Under the pieces are notes generated by a model that did not search any database, had not been told where the DNA came from, and worked only from the letters and a program-made list of their open reading frames with translations. From assembly GCA_036346405.1 (NCBI GenBank), contig CM070562.1, positions 104,174,999 through 104,238,998 of the forward strand: a stretch of DNA of 64,000 bases, in the 5' to 3' direction. Positions within the stretch are counted from its first letter, which is position 1. Every line of letters begins with the position of its first letter. Shown piece after piece: positions 27,852-37,299 of this stretch. The position numbers and the translations under genes are program-made. The DNA comes from Phyllostachys edulis (Eukaryota; Streptophyta; Magnoliopsida; Poales; Poaceae).

Positions 27852-28233
27852 AATTTTTTATTAACTAACCTATTTTAAAATTTATTTTTATTGTTAACCT
27901 CTCGCAAACTTTATTTCTAATTCTGAACCTTTTGGTTAGGCCATCACTAGTGGTGTGATGGCATAACCATATCACAACGTTGTCACGCTAGCACCGTATC
28001 TTATCATGCTTTTGTCACACCATCACTAATGGTGTGATAGTGTTATTTGGTTATACCACCATTAGTGGCGTGATAAAAAATGCTATTTAACAGACTTATC
28101 CTATGCCATGACAATGTTGTTTGGTCACGCTATAGGTGGTGGCGTGACCAAAAAGGTCAAAATTAGAAATAAAATTTACGGGGGGTTAATAATAAAAATA
28201 AATTAAAAAAGAGTTAATTAATAATAAAAAAAG
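27852..28233. mobile_element. Foldback element, same family as F1 (F2)
   Basis: Left tttttattaactaacc... and right ...gttaattaataataaaa are inverted copies over about 90 bp, including the shared block tttatttctaattctgaacc. The centre holds a series of short palindromes: ccatcactagtggtgtgatgg, cacaccatcactaatggtgtg, and a cacgctat...ggtggcgtg pair. No clear 9-bp target duplication is seen at this copy. Confidence 0.75.
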
Positions 28234-28274
28234 TTCCCACTCAGAAGACTCAGGACTCGGGAGTCTCTGACAAG

Positions 28275-28537
28275 AACCCCTTTTTAATTTATTTTTAAAG
28301 TTAACCTTCCGCAAACTTTATTTATAATTCTGACTCTTTTGATCACGCCACCACCTATGGTGTGACAAAATAATATTGTCACGTCATAGGATAAATCCAC
28401 TAAATAGCACCTTTTGTTACGCCACTGGTGGTGGCGTGATCAAATAACACTGTAAGGTGTCAGAATTAGAAATAAAATTTACGGGATTAACTTTAAAAAT
28501 TAGTTTAAAAAAAGGTTAATTAATAATAAAAAAATTC
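28275..28537. mobile_element. Foldback element, same family as F1 (F3), next to CNR1-like gene
   Basis: Left tttaatttatttttaaagtt and right aactttaaaaattagtttaa form the arms; tttatttataattctgac mirrors gtcagaattagaaataaa. The centre has cacgccaccacctatggtgtg and a gttacgcca...tggcgtgatc pair. It ends about 100 bp upstream of the CNR1-like ATG, so it must lie in or form part of that promoter. Confidence 0.75.
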
Positions 28538-28635
28538 CCTGCCTGGCCACTGGTGGATGGAGAATCCTTTAAAGAGGAACCAGGTCCTGCCTTTCGCTTT
28601 AGCACACGCATAAACGAAGGCCGTATTCCCAAGCA

Positions 28636-29519
28636 ATGTATCCCGCAGCCCCTCCCGACGCGTATAACAAGTTCAGTACGGGCGCTCCACCACCGGCGCC
28701 GCCGCCGGTTACATACCAACAGGCGATGAACCCCCCACGCTCCGCCAGCGGGCTGACACGATGGTCCACCGGCCTTTTCCACTGCATGGACGACCCGGGA
28801 AACTGTAAGTCTTTCAGTAATCGATGTCATCCCCTCTTCTTTAGAGTTGAGAGCTAGCAATGGCCGCCACCCATGGCCGCTAAAGCTTAGTTAACACTTC
28901 ACACTCATCTCCTTCATGAAGGTCTGATCACATGCCTGTGCCCCTGCATCACCTTTGGGCAGATCGCTGACATCGTGGACCAAGGCACCTGCCGTGAGTT
29001 CTTTCTTCTTCTTCTTCCCTTTTCAGCTCCCTGCGTTCTGTAACCGGTGAAAAGATCGATCTTGTTGATTCCGTGGTGTAATAATGTCACTGCACAGCAT
29101 GTATCGCGGGCGGAGCGGCTTACGCAATCATCTGCGCGTCGACGGGGATGGGGTGCCTGTACTCGTGCTTCTACCGGTCCAAGCTGAGGGCACAGTACGA
29201 CCTGGACGAGGGGGAGTGCCCCGACTTCCTCGTGCATTGCTGCTGCGAGTACTGCGCGCTGTGCCAGGAATACCGGGAGCTCAAGAACCGTGGCTTCGAC
29301 TTGGGGATCGGTAAGTGCCTTTGCCTCCCAATGTTTGGCATGGCAGCACTGTTGATTCGTTGCTTGCTTCAACGCAAGCAGATCTTTTTTCGTTTGCTTA
29401 CACTGATGGATCGGGTTGTGTGAGAAGGTTGGACAGCCAATATGGACCGGCAGAGGCGAGGCGTCACTGGAGCGCCGGCGATGGGGGCGCCGGCCAGGCA
29501 GGCCGGCATGATGAGATAG
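28636..29519 (+). CDS. CNR1: CNR1/FW2.2-like cell number regulator (PLAC8 family)
   Basis: Four exons, 28636-28804, 28922-28993, 29098-29310 and 29428-29519, join in frame to 181 residues with GT..AG introns. The protein starts [20 protein letters not shown], a Pro-rich leader. A PLAC8 domain follows at about residues 44-150: [17 protein letters not shown], then [27 protein letters not shown], and the Cys-rich [20 protein letters not shown]. The hydrophobic CLCPCITFG and the [16 protein letters not shown] stretch are the membrane-associated segments of this family. The match to maize CNR1-type proteins (tomato FW2.2 relatives), which limit cell number and organ size, is strong; the function is family knowledge. 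The length agrees with the family. Foldback elements occupy much of the 800 bp upstream. The C-terminal tail after DLGIG ([12 protein letters not shown]...) is normal for the group. Confidence 0.92.
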
Positions 29520-30515
29520 ATGATGGTGCATTGCTTTTGTGATTCGCGTGTTGCTCTGTCCTTTCTCTTTTTTTCTTTTTCGTTTGGAGATCACTGACTG
29601 TTTTTAGTTGGGTGTGTATTGTCTACTTCGTTTCTGTAATGTATAATCCAATTAAGTGGATTTCATGTAATTTGTGATGCGGTCAGAAGTTATGCAGGCT
29701 TCACATTATTTCCTTACCGAATTCCTGTTTTCAAAGGCATGGTTTTTCACGGTCTGTAACATTTAGGTGGTTTTCACCCATTGTCCCCATATGTCCCTAA
29801 GAATTAATTAAAGCCAACGAAGTCTTCTGCAGAGTAAAGGCTCAACTTTTCTCCCCAGAAATGAAAAATGAAACGTAAATGAAAAATGAAACAAAGGACG
29901 GCCCAACAGGGCCCTGGGCCACCACAGATTAACTCTCCGGGCCCCACGAAACAGCCCACGCGCGGAAACAAGGACAGAACCCAGACCTAGCAGTCCATCA
30001 CGATCTCGAAACGCCACTGGGCTTTTTATATTGCCTGATAAACATTGTTTGGTTGGGTAGCTCCGTAGCTGGGCCATTCTTGGGGCTTGCGAGCCGGGCG
30101 TCGTCACACTCACACATTCATTCACCTCTGCAGGCGCCGCTGGCCGCCGGTAAAAATTATTTGTGAAATCGTCGACGCCGACGAGGCGACGACCCATGTT
30201 TTTATGGCTTCTCTGTGATTCGCGCGTATACACAATGAGTGAAGCTGGCAAACCATGTGGGCGATGACATGATGCGGACACGCTGTCATGCCGCCCATGA
30301 CTGAACAGTGCAAGTGGGCCAGTTTACAGTCATGGCTCCATCCGCGACATCACGTCCAGGCAGCGCGCAACGCGTGCTTGCAATTATTTATCGGTGTGAC
30401 TCACCGCCTCACCGACGACGACGACGACGAAGGCAGGAGCGTTGCAGCGTCGGACACGCGTTGGTTTGCCGCGCCAACAGTAATAAGCGCGCAGTGAATC
30501 ACGGCTGGTTGCATA
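29520..30515. other. CNR1-like 3' flank and intergenic DNA
   Basis: The start of this stretch should hold the CNR1-like 3' UTR. A short GAC-triplet run (near 30413-30430) is present. Overlapping frames near 29810-30500 on both strands show no known domain. Confidence 0.4.
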
Positions 30516-30519
30516 CCAA

Positions 30520-31340
30520 GACCATGTTTAGTAGAGCTTTATATTCTTATTTTTTAGATTCTATTTTTGTTTATCTGATAATCCACTTATCTGATAATTA
30601 TGAATGTATATATATTGTATTTGTACACAATGCCAAGTTACATTACATTGATACTTCATGATGGAGTACAACTGTTGGCAAATAACGACTTGACGCACAA
30701 CCATTGATTGTGTATAAGCAAATTTTGTATTGTTCACGCTGCGATAGATGAAGCTGGAGATATTGTATTCATATTGTGTAAGTGTTCAAATGATAATTAA
30801 ATGCTACTACGTACAAGTATTAGAATGTTAAATGAGTGATAACAAAAGACCATAAAATATCACAAGTAGTGCGTTCATCATCCTGATTGAGTAATTGCAT
30901 TTGCAAAGTCATCACGGGAACTATCAATGGATGTAGCACTCATTTGCGACGTTGACACATCCAATGTATCATGAAAAATGACATATTTGACATATCTTGA
31001 TGGTATTGTGGGCACATAATTAGGATCCCGCTCGAACCTACGAAAATGCATGTCTGACGAAGCATGTTCACGTATGAAGTTGTGGATTCCCATGGTTGCT
31101 ACAACAATCATCTTTTACTTGGATATATGAAAGCTCGACATCTTAAGAAGAATTATCCATTTCACCTTCCATACACTAAAGGACATGTCAATTACGTTGC
31201 GAACACTCGAATGCAAATGGTTAAATTTCTCATTCTCACAAGAATCAGGATCTAGTCATTTTGAGAAGTTGGGTGTTTGGCATAGCTCCACGAGATTCAA
31301 TTTAAAAGCTGAGAGTAGGAGTTGTACCAAACAGAGCCTA
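30520..31340 (-). mobile_element. Degenerate PIF/Harbinger-type element
   Basis: The minus-strand frame ending at 30878 reads MGIHNFIREHASSDMHFRRF, then ERDPNYVP, which matches the C-terminal end of Harbinger transposases (the A/G-hHNFIR helix). The right end in reverse complement, aggctctgtttggtacaact, resembles the left end agaccatgtttagtagagct, a divergent terminal inverted repeat. The rest of the transposase and the Myb-like partner gene are absent, and the boundaries are approximate because no clean TTA duplication was found. Confidence 0.5.
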
Positions 31341-31639
31341 AAAAAACTATGCAACTGGTTTTCTCTTCTTTCTTTTAATGTGGCTTACGATGGTTTTCAA
31401 TCTGAGATTTCTTTTTTGAAATAATATTAATTTAAAAGATAATTACAAAATAAATAGTTATTTTTTTTTTTACAAAACTAGGCACCCGCCGACAATTGGA
31501 ATGTCGACAGAAGCAACCATTCCAATTGACGACAGGGGCCTAGCCACTGGCGATAGGAGGCTCAACAGTACCCAAACCTCCCTGTTGCCAATTGAACGCC
31601 AATTCAAATGGTGACAAGGATCCTCTACACTGACTATTT

Positions 31640-31890
31640 CTGATAAATCACAATTTGTATTGACTATGAGCATATTTTTTGTCGACAAATCACAATGACA
31701 TTACATAACATTGAGCACAACAACATAATATCTTTTGTCGATAAATCACAATGACATTACATAACATTCAGCGCAACGTTGTCGTATACTTTGTGGACAA
31801 ATCACACTGATATTGCATAACATTCAACACAACGTCATAACACCTAGTTTTTGACAAATCAAAGTGATATTATAAAGCATTGGGAACCAC
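31640..31890. repeat. Tandem repeat of about 57 bp, four divergent copies
   Basis: The phrase gacaaatcacaatgacatta and variants recur near 31682, 31738, 31796 and 31854, each followed by cataacatt and a variable segment. A partial copy precedes them near 31643. The array abuts the 3' end of the MULE transposase relic. Confidence 0.75.
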
Positions 31891-32210
31891 ATATTTCAAT
31901 AGGACGAACCTTTTTCGTGGCCGCGACCTCAATGTCCGCTTTGTGGACCGCCTCGAGTGGAGCGGTTGGATGAGGTCCCCACAGCGATGTCCAGATTGCC
32001 GATGTCTTCTTCGTCCTATGGATTTCTTGTAGGGCATTTTTTGAAGGTGTGTCTAGACTCCCTGCAAATGGAGCACTTATTCGTACAACGTCCACTTCTG
32101 CTTCGTCCATGTCGTTCCTGATACGCCGTACTTGTCGTTGGCCAGCCTTTCCCTTCAGCTTATCAATGTCCGTGGCCCAGATAAGTTGATCCAATGTTGG
32201 ATAGCCAATG
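31859..32210 (-). pseudogene. 3' end of a MuDR-type transposase with zinc knuckle
   Basis: The minus strand reads YPTLDQLIWATDIDKLKG, then QRQVRRIRNDMDEAE. After a frameshift it reads KCSICRESRHTFKKCP, a C-x2-C-x4-H-x4-C zinc knuckle as found at the C-terminus of plant Mutator-like transposases. The upstream (N-terminal) part is cut off at 32211, where the terminal repeat TGTCGGTG begins, so the retroelement inserted into or next to this MULE. Confidence 0.65.
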
Positions 32211-32741
32211 TGTCGGTGTTTTAGAACCGATCTTACGTAAAGATTGTTTGATTCGGGGGGTCTCCTAGAATGGAATCACGCAGAGAGATTGACACGGGTA
32301 TTTTTATACAGGCTCAGGCCTTCTCCGGAGAGAATAACAACCCTACTCTTGTGTATGTATGATATTGAGTGTATCTTGTACAATCGGGAGAAAAGACTAA
32401 GACTATTACAGAAGATAGTGCCTGTCTTCCTGATTGCTTGCTGTGCTCTCTGATTGCCCTCCCCTTTCTTCTCTGATCGCCGCCTTTATATAGTCGTGAA
32501 GGAGTAGCCGTTTCTCCAAGTGAAGAGGCGCCTCATCATGTCCTGTAACGGGCACATGTTTGCAGTAATCACCAGAGCGTTAACTCCTTCATGCCGCCTG
32601 GCAGTTATTTGTCAGAGATAACGGGGTATTACGTGCTATTACTCCGTAGAATAACAGCGTATGTTGACTGCTTGGATTCCTTAATTAATTGGACCCACTC
32701 GTTTGTAGGTTTTATTGATCATAAGGTGATCATAGCGGACC

Positions 32742-32882
32742 TGGTCGTAGAAGAGCTTACGACCATGGGGTAGTCGTAGAATAACTTACGACTGGATAAT
32801 GATCGTAGAAGAACTTACAACCATAAGGTAGTCGTAGCAAGACTTACGACTATAGGGGTGGTCGTAGAAGAACTTACGACCA
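32742..32882. repeat. Palindrome array 1 (five 24-bp units, 29-30 bp period)
   Basis: Units start at 32742, 32771, 32800, 32829 and 32859. Each is two arms of about 8 bp around an 8-bp purine-rich centre: for example TGGTCGTA...TACGACCA at 32742 and 32859, and TAGTCGTA...TACGACTA at 32829. Spacers are 5-6 bp. More diverged units continue at 33045-33230 (for example GTCGAA...TTCGAC near 33090 and ATCGGAA...TTTCCGAT near 33188). Confidence 0.95.
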
Positions 32883-33396
32883 CCTGGTAGGCTTCTCCCT
32901 TGTAAATATAAGGGGTATACCTAGGGTCCACATGACATCATATTTACCCATAATAAGAATTATAGATAAAAGATAAAATGAGGATTATTAGATCCTCGTC
33001 ATCTAGCCCCTCAGCTTCAAGTGAAAGTAACTTACTTGGTAAAGGAGTCGTAGATGGTCTTATGACCACGAGAGGGTCATGGAGAGCTGGTCGAAGGAAA
33101 AACTCTTCGACATTTGTACATCACTTTCACCAGGAATATACTTGGTCAAGAAGGTTACTTATGACTATCAAATAGTCGTAGTATGGTGATCGGAAGTAAA
33201 ACCTTTCCGATTGATATTTCATTTGGCCAGAAAGGATTGACCAAGAAAATAATTTTGCTTGAGGTGTAAAAACGAACCTGATTTTCTTGGGCAGACAAAC
33301 TTATAGAATCACAAACGACTCTTATATGTCTGTCATTGGGCGGTTCAAAGCGGTGGCAACCCTTGGGTTTCCACTTTTTCAACCCAGGCATATGGT

Positions 33397-33404
33397 TATA
33401 AATA
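33397..33404 (+). promoter_or_regulatory. TATA box of element A
   Basis: TATAAATA lies 151 bp upstream of the ATG at 33548, followed by a C- and T-rich leader. It fits a promoter inside or next to the terminal repeat that drives the element's gene. Confidence 0.55.
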
Positions 33405-34514
33405 CTTACCGGGGGGTGAGACTTGGGTTTCTACTTTTCCCCAAATCGCTCCCGCTGTTCATCGAGTTCTTGCCTTCTCCGCCATCAACCCAATTGTGCC
33501 TTCTCCTAAGACCTTCCTTAATCCAAAACCTCTCCTCTCCGAGAGAGATGGCCGGAACAGTTTCTGAGTGGGCCGAGTCGGAGATGGATGCGGTGAAGAT
33601 TCAAGCCTTGGTCGACGCTGGGAAGATTCCAGAGAAGGTTCTTGTGAAGTGGATTGCGGCGATTAGGCAGCATTGGCTGTCGGGGGAGATTGGGCCAATC
33701 CCCGTCTTCCAAGCATATTGTGAGTGTGGTCTTCGATTGCCTGCTCACCCTTTTCTCACACTTGTACTCGAGCACTTTGGGGTGGAATTAGTGAACCTCG
33801 GTCCTAATTCCATCACTATGCTAAGTGTATTCGTGTATCTGTGTGAGGCATACCTGGGAATTTCAGCAGACCTCGAGCTCTTTCAATATTTTTATGGATT
33901 GGCTTGACAATCTAGGATTGCTGGGAGTTGTGGTCTGAAGCTCCATGACGGGAATTCGAAGGAGTATATTCAGATATTTACCCGGCCTTCGTGACCGGGA
34001 TGGAGGAAGAGGTGGTTTTACTGAAAAATCACCCAAGATGACAAATTTTACTTAGCGGGAAGGTCACGAAAAGAATTCTTCCTGGGATTCGACTCGCAGG
34101 GATCTTGGTCGGATTGCTCCCTACATTCAAGCCATCAAGGACTTGAAAGAGGAGGGACTGACCGGATGGCATGTGATGAAGGATTTCATCACACGTCGAA
34201 TTAGCCCTTTGAAGAAACGAGTACCTCCTTTGTGGTGGTACACGGGGCCAAAAGACCCGACCAGGGACTACGAGGCGGGTAAGTGAATCTTCGACTTAGC
34301 TCTCGGTTTGGTCTTTCTCAAAGTGGTCTAATGAATGTCTTATATGTTTGCACAGATCTTTCACAAGCAGATATCGACGTTCGGGTCAAACTTGTTTGCG
34401 AGAAATCTCCGCCACCTGGAGTGGCGGTTCCTCAAATCCTTGCAGTTTGATCCATAGAAGAGAAGATGGAGCGCCAAAAGGTAATCAAGGGTTGATTTTA
34501 TCCTTAGGACTTTA

Positions 34515-34654
34515 GAGTCGTAGAAAGACTTACGACTGGTTGTTTGTCGTAGAAAAACTGACGACTTGGTAGTGATCGTAGAAAACCTTACGATTAAGGA
34601 AATGTCGTAGAAAAACTTGCCACTAGATACTGGTCGTAGAAAATCTTACGACTG
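34515..34654. repeat. Palindrome array 2 (five units, exact 29-bp period, in a probable intron)
   Basis: Units start at 34515, 34544, 34573, 34602 and 34631, all 29 bp apart. Arms are variants of GTCGTAG...TTACGAC; the 34573 unit is GATCGTA...TACGATT. The block lies between coding-like pieces ending near 34480 and starting near 34694, the latter preceded by ttttcttacag. Confidence 0.95.
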
Positions 34655-36168
34655 GTCAGTAATTCTTTTCTGTTTTTCTTACAGAAAGTAGGCATGGAAA
34701 ATCGTCAGGACGACCAAGAGGTCGAACTGATAACCATCGGCGCAGGGATGACAGCGGAAAAAAGTCCAGCTCCTCCGTCTAAGAAGCGTCGACTCGTGAA
34801 AGTCGCCGACAAGGGAGGGACAAGCTCAAGTTCTTTTATTTCAACCAGATCTTCTGCAAAATCTGCTGCAGATACGGCGCAGCTGAAGCCAGGGAGGTTG
34901 AAGCAACTGAAATTGAAGAGATCGAAGCAGTCGAACCTCTTAAGCGCAAAGCCCGCAAGGTTAAGGTACCCTTCTATTTTGACAAGAAAACTTTCGCAGT
35001 TTCTGCCTCTCCTAGTTTTGTCAAGCGACTAGAAAAGGAGAACTGGAAGGACTTTATGTCTTTTGTGAAGGACAATGCTGCTCCAGCAGAGCCTGTGGTC
35101 GAGGGAAGCGCCGATCTCAGAGTGGTCGAGACTGATCTCGGCCATCCGGAAAGTCAAGAGATCAGAGAGGTGGCTCCTGTTCAAAATCCACGACCAGACG
35201 TGGTCATGGCCGAGCCTATCCTTCAACTTGAACTCCGACCAGAAGTGGTCGTAGAAAAGAAGTCGAAGAAATCTTCCGTTAGGAAGGTGACTCATAAGTT
35301 CCTGGTTAAGTGCAGAGTGCAGAGGTATGTGAGAAAGACTAAAGTGTAAGGACAGCATTTACCTTTTGCTTTTCACAACTTAATGTGATTTTCTTTTGTT
35401 GCTCTTAGCCCGACTCCTTCAGCCCCCGAGGATGCTTCTATTGAGAAGCCTATTGTCACTTCTCCAGCGGATGGAGATATGACAGCAGGGGTGGTCGAAG
35501 GATCACCCACTGCTCGAGTGGCGGAGGAAGTCGTGGCTTCTGAAGTGGTTGCTACAACCACTGAGGTAGTTGCTACGACTGCTGAGGTGGTCGTGGGGGC
35601 AGCGATAGAAGCCTCTGGCCAGGGTGGTGATGTACCTGCCACCATGCCGGGAAGAAAGTCGTTGCAGACGTACCACTCAGTCTCCAAAGAGAAGCTGCAG
35701 TTACAGAATCAGAAGACGAGGAGTACTTCAACTTCTGTGCTGATTTCTTTGGGTCTGCTTCCATCGTGGGGTCTTCTGCTTTTAGATCTCGCGATCGAGT
35801 CCCTCATCCCAAAGATATTCTTAACAGAGGGGAAATTTTTGACAACGAACGTCTCGAGAAGGTTTGGTGGGATCAAGTCGCAAAGATAGATACGCTGAAG
35901 AGTCCAACGATGGTTTTCTCGATGTTTGCTCGGACGACCATGAATGTAAGTATTTAAGGATACTTATATGTGCGGCCTTCCCTTGCTTCTTACTGTCTTT
36001 CTTTTTGCAGAAAGCTCTAGAACAAATTGCCACTGTTGGTGAATATCACCGACAACTTGTAGAGCTACGACAAGAAAAAGCGGAACTGTGTGAATAGGCA
36101 GAGAGGTGGTAAGTCACTGTTATTCGTAGTCGTTTTTGATTTGACCACTTATACAGTGCTTATGGGGT

Positions 36169-36221
36169 TTGTCGTGGAAAAACTCACGACTAGGTGCTAG
36201 TCGTAGAAAGACTTACGACCA
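36169..36221. repeat. Palindrome array 3 (two units, 29-bp period, in a probable intron)
   Basis: Units start at 36169 and 36198. The first has arms GTCGTG...CACGAC and the second GTCGTA...TACGAC, so an A-to-G change in the left arm is matched by T-to-C in the right arm. Confidence 0.9.
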
Positions 36222-37299
36222 ATTAGATAGTGCTCATGTCTACTTTTAACCTTTATAGGTTAAATAGTGGCGAAAAGACCTTGACTGACTCGCTCGATTA
36301 TGAAAAAGACGAGACGAGAAAGCTAAGGGAAGATAAAGAAGACCTCTTGAAGAAGCTTTAGGAGGGTAACTCTGCAGCTCAAAAATTGCAGGGAGAGATA
36401 AACGATGAAGTCTTGAACTTAAGATCGCTTATGTCGTTGATCTTTACCTTTTAACTCTTACTTTTTTTAGTAAAAAGAGGACGAAATGAGAAGGCTCCAA
36501 ATCGAAGTTAAAGATAAAACTTTGGTCGTTCACGAGATTTCTCGTATCGCCAAAGATAAAGATCAAGAGATTGAAAGGCTGAGATCTCGGCAAGCAGGTA
36601 AGCAGTTCGTTACCTGTAGTCCTTCACGAGTTCTTTTCTTATTATAACTCTCATTTCTTTTTAGAAATTGAGCTTGAGCTGGGAAGGCTCGAAACTAGGG
36701 ATCGAGAAAAGACCATGATCTTTACCGAGACCATCCACATCGCCAGAGAAAACGCAAAGGACATCAAATTATGGGAGGAGCGACATGCTGAGACCATTGC
36801 TTCCCATAATAAGGAAATCGAGAAGTTAGATTCTCGACTAGCAGGCAAGGAATTCTTTACCTGTGAACTAGTTCTTTCCTCTTCTAGGAATTATTTTTGC
36901 TTGACTAGTCTTACCCCTTTCTTTCGGAGCAAGTAGTCGAGAATGAACAACTCCACGAGGCTTCGACTTGTAACCAACAGGAGATGAAGTCGACGAAGAT
37001 TAATCTTCAAGACAACATCACGCTCCTGAACAATATACTTGGTAAGCTGCGTTGTGAGGGAAAAACTCCTCCAGAAGACACGATAGCTGCTCACATAAGT
37101 ACTATTGGGGAACAAGTCGGGACTTTACAAGAACTGGTGACAACCCTGAAGGCCAACCAAGCTGACTCGATAAAGGGTTTTAATATTTTCTTTCATAAAA
37201 GAGAGGCATTCAACTTCAACACTCAAAATACCCAAAAGAAATACATAGGGTCAAAGCTTTCACATGCTAAAGAACTTGCATAAGAAAACTTTCGTTATC

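Larger units (their letters stand above)
32211..33547 (+). mobile_element. Terminal repeat and promoter region of an LTR-type element (A)
   Basis: It starts TGTCGGTGTTTTAGAACCG and is similar throughout to 63192-64000, which starts TGTCGGTGTTTTAGGACCG, so both are terminal repeats of one family. Landmarks shared in order are gattcggggg, gagaataacaaccctactc, the palindrome array, aaggggtatac and gtcatctagccc. A TATA box lies at 33397 and a gene of PF04195 type starts at 33548. I could not find a primer-binding site between the repeat and the gene, so the 3' limit of the repeat is uncertain. The class is called LTR by the TG start and the gypsy-associated gene. Confidence 0.6.
33548..37283 (+). 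pseudogene. Decayed PF04195-type ('putative gypsy-type transposon') gene
   Basis: The first exon region reads MAGTVSEWAESEMDAVKI, then LPAHPFLTLVLEHFGVELVN and LSVFVYLCEAYLGI, matching the N-terminal domain (PF04195) of a protein carried by grass LTR elements. It then breaks: a stop at 33905 and frameshifts near 33930-34250, where FKLHDGN-like and WKY/VVHG-like pieces lie in other frames. Downstream pieces are a Lys/Ser-rich segment (34694-35032), a Val/Glu-rich acidic segment (35056-35349, 35479-35650) and coiled-coil pieces (36480-36850, with DREKTMIFTETIHIARENAK). Probable introns with GT..AG ends separate the later pieces. Two of the non-coding gaps carry palindrome arrays. The function of such proteins in the element is unknown; with these breaks it is unlikely to be made intact. 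Confidence 0.6.
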
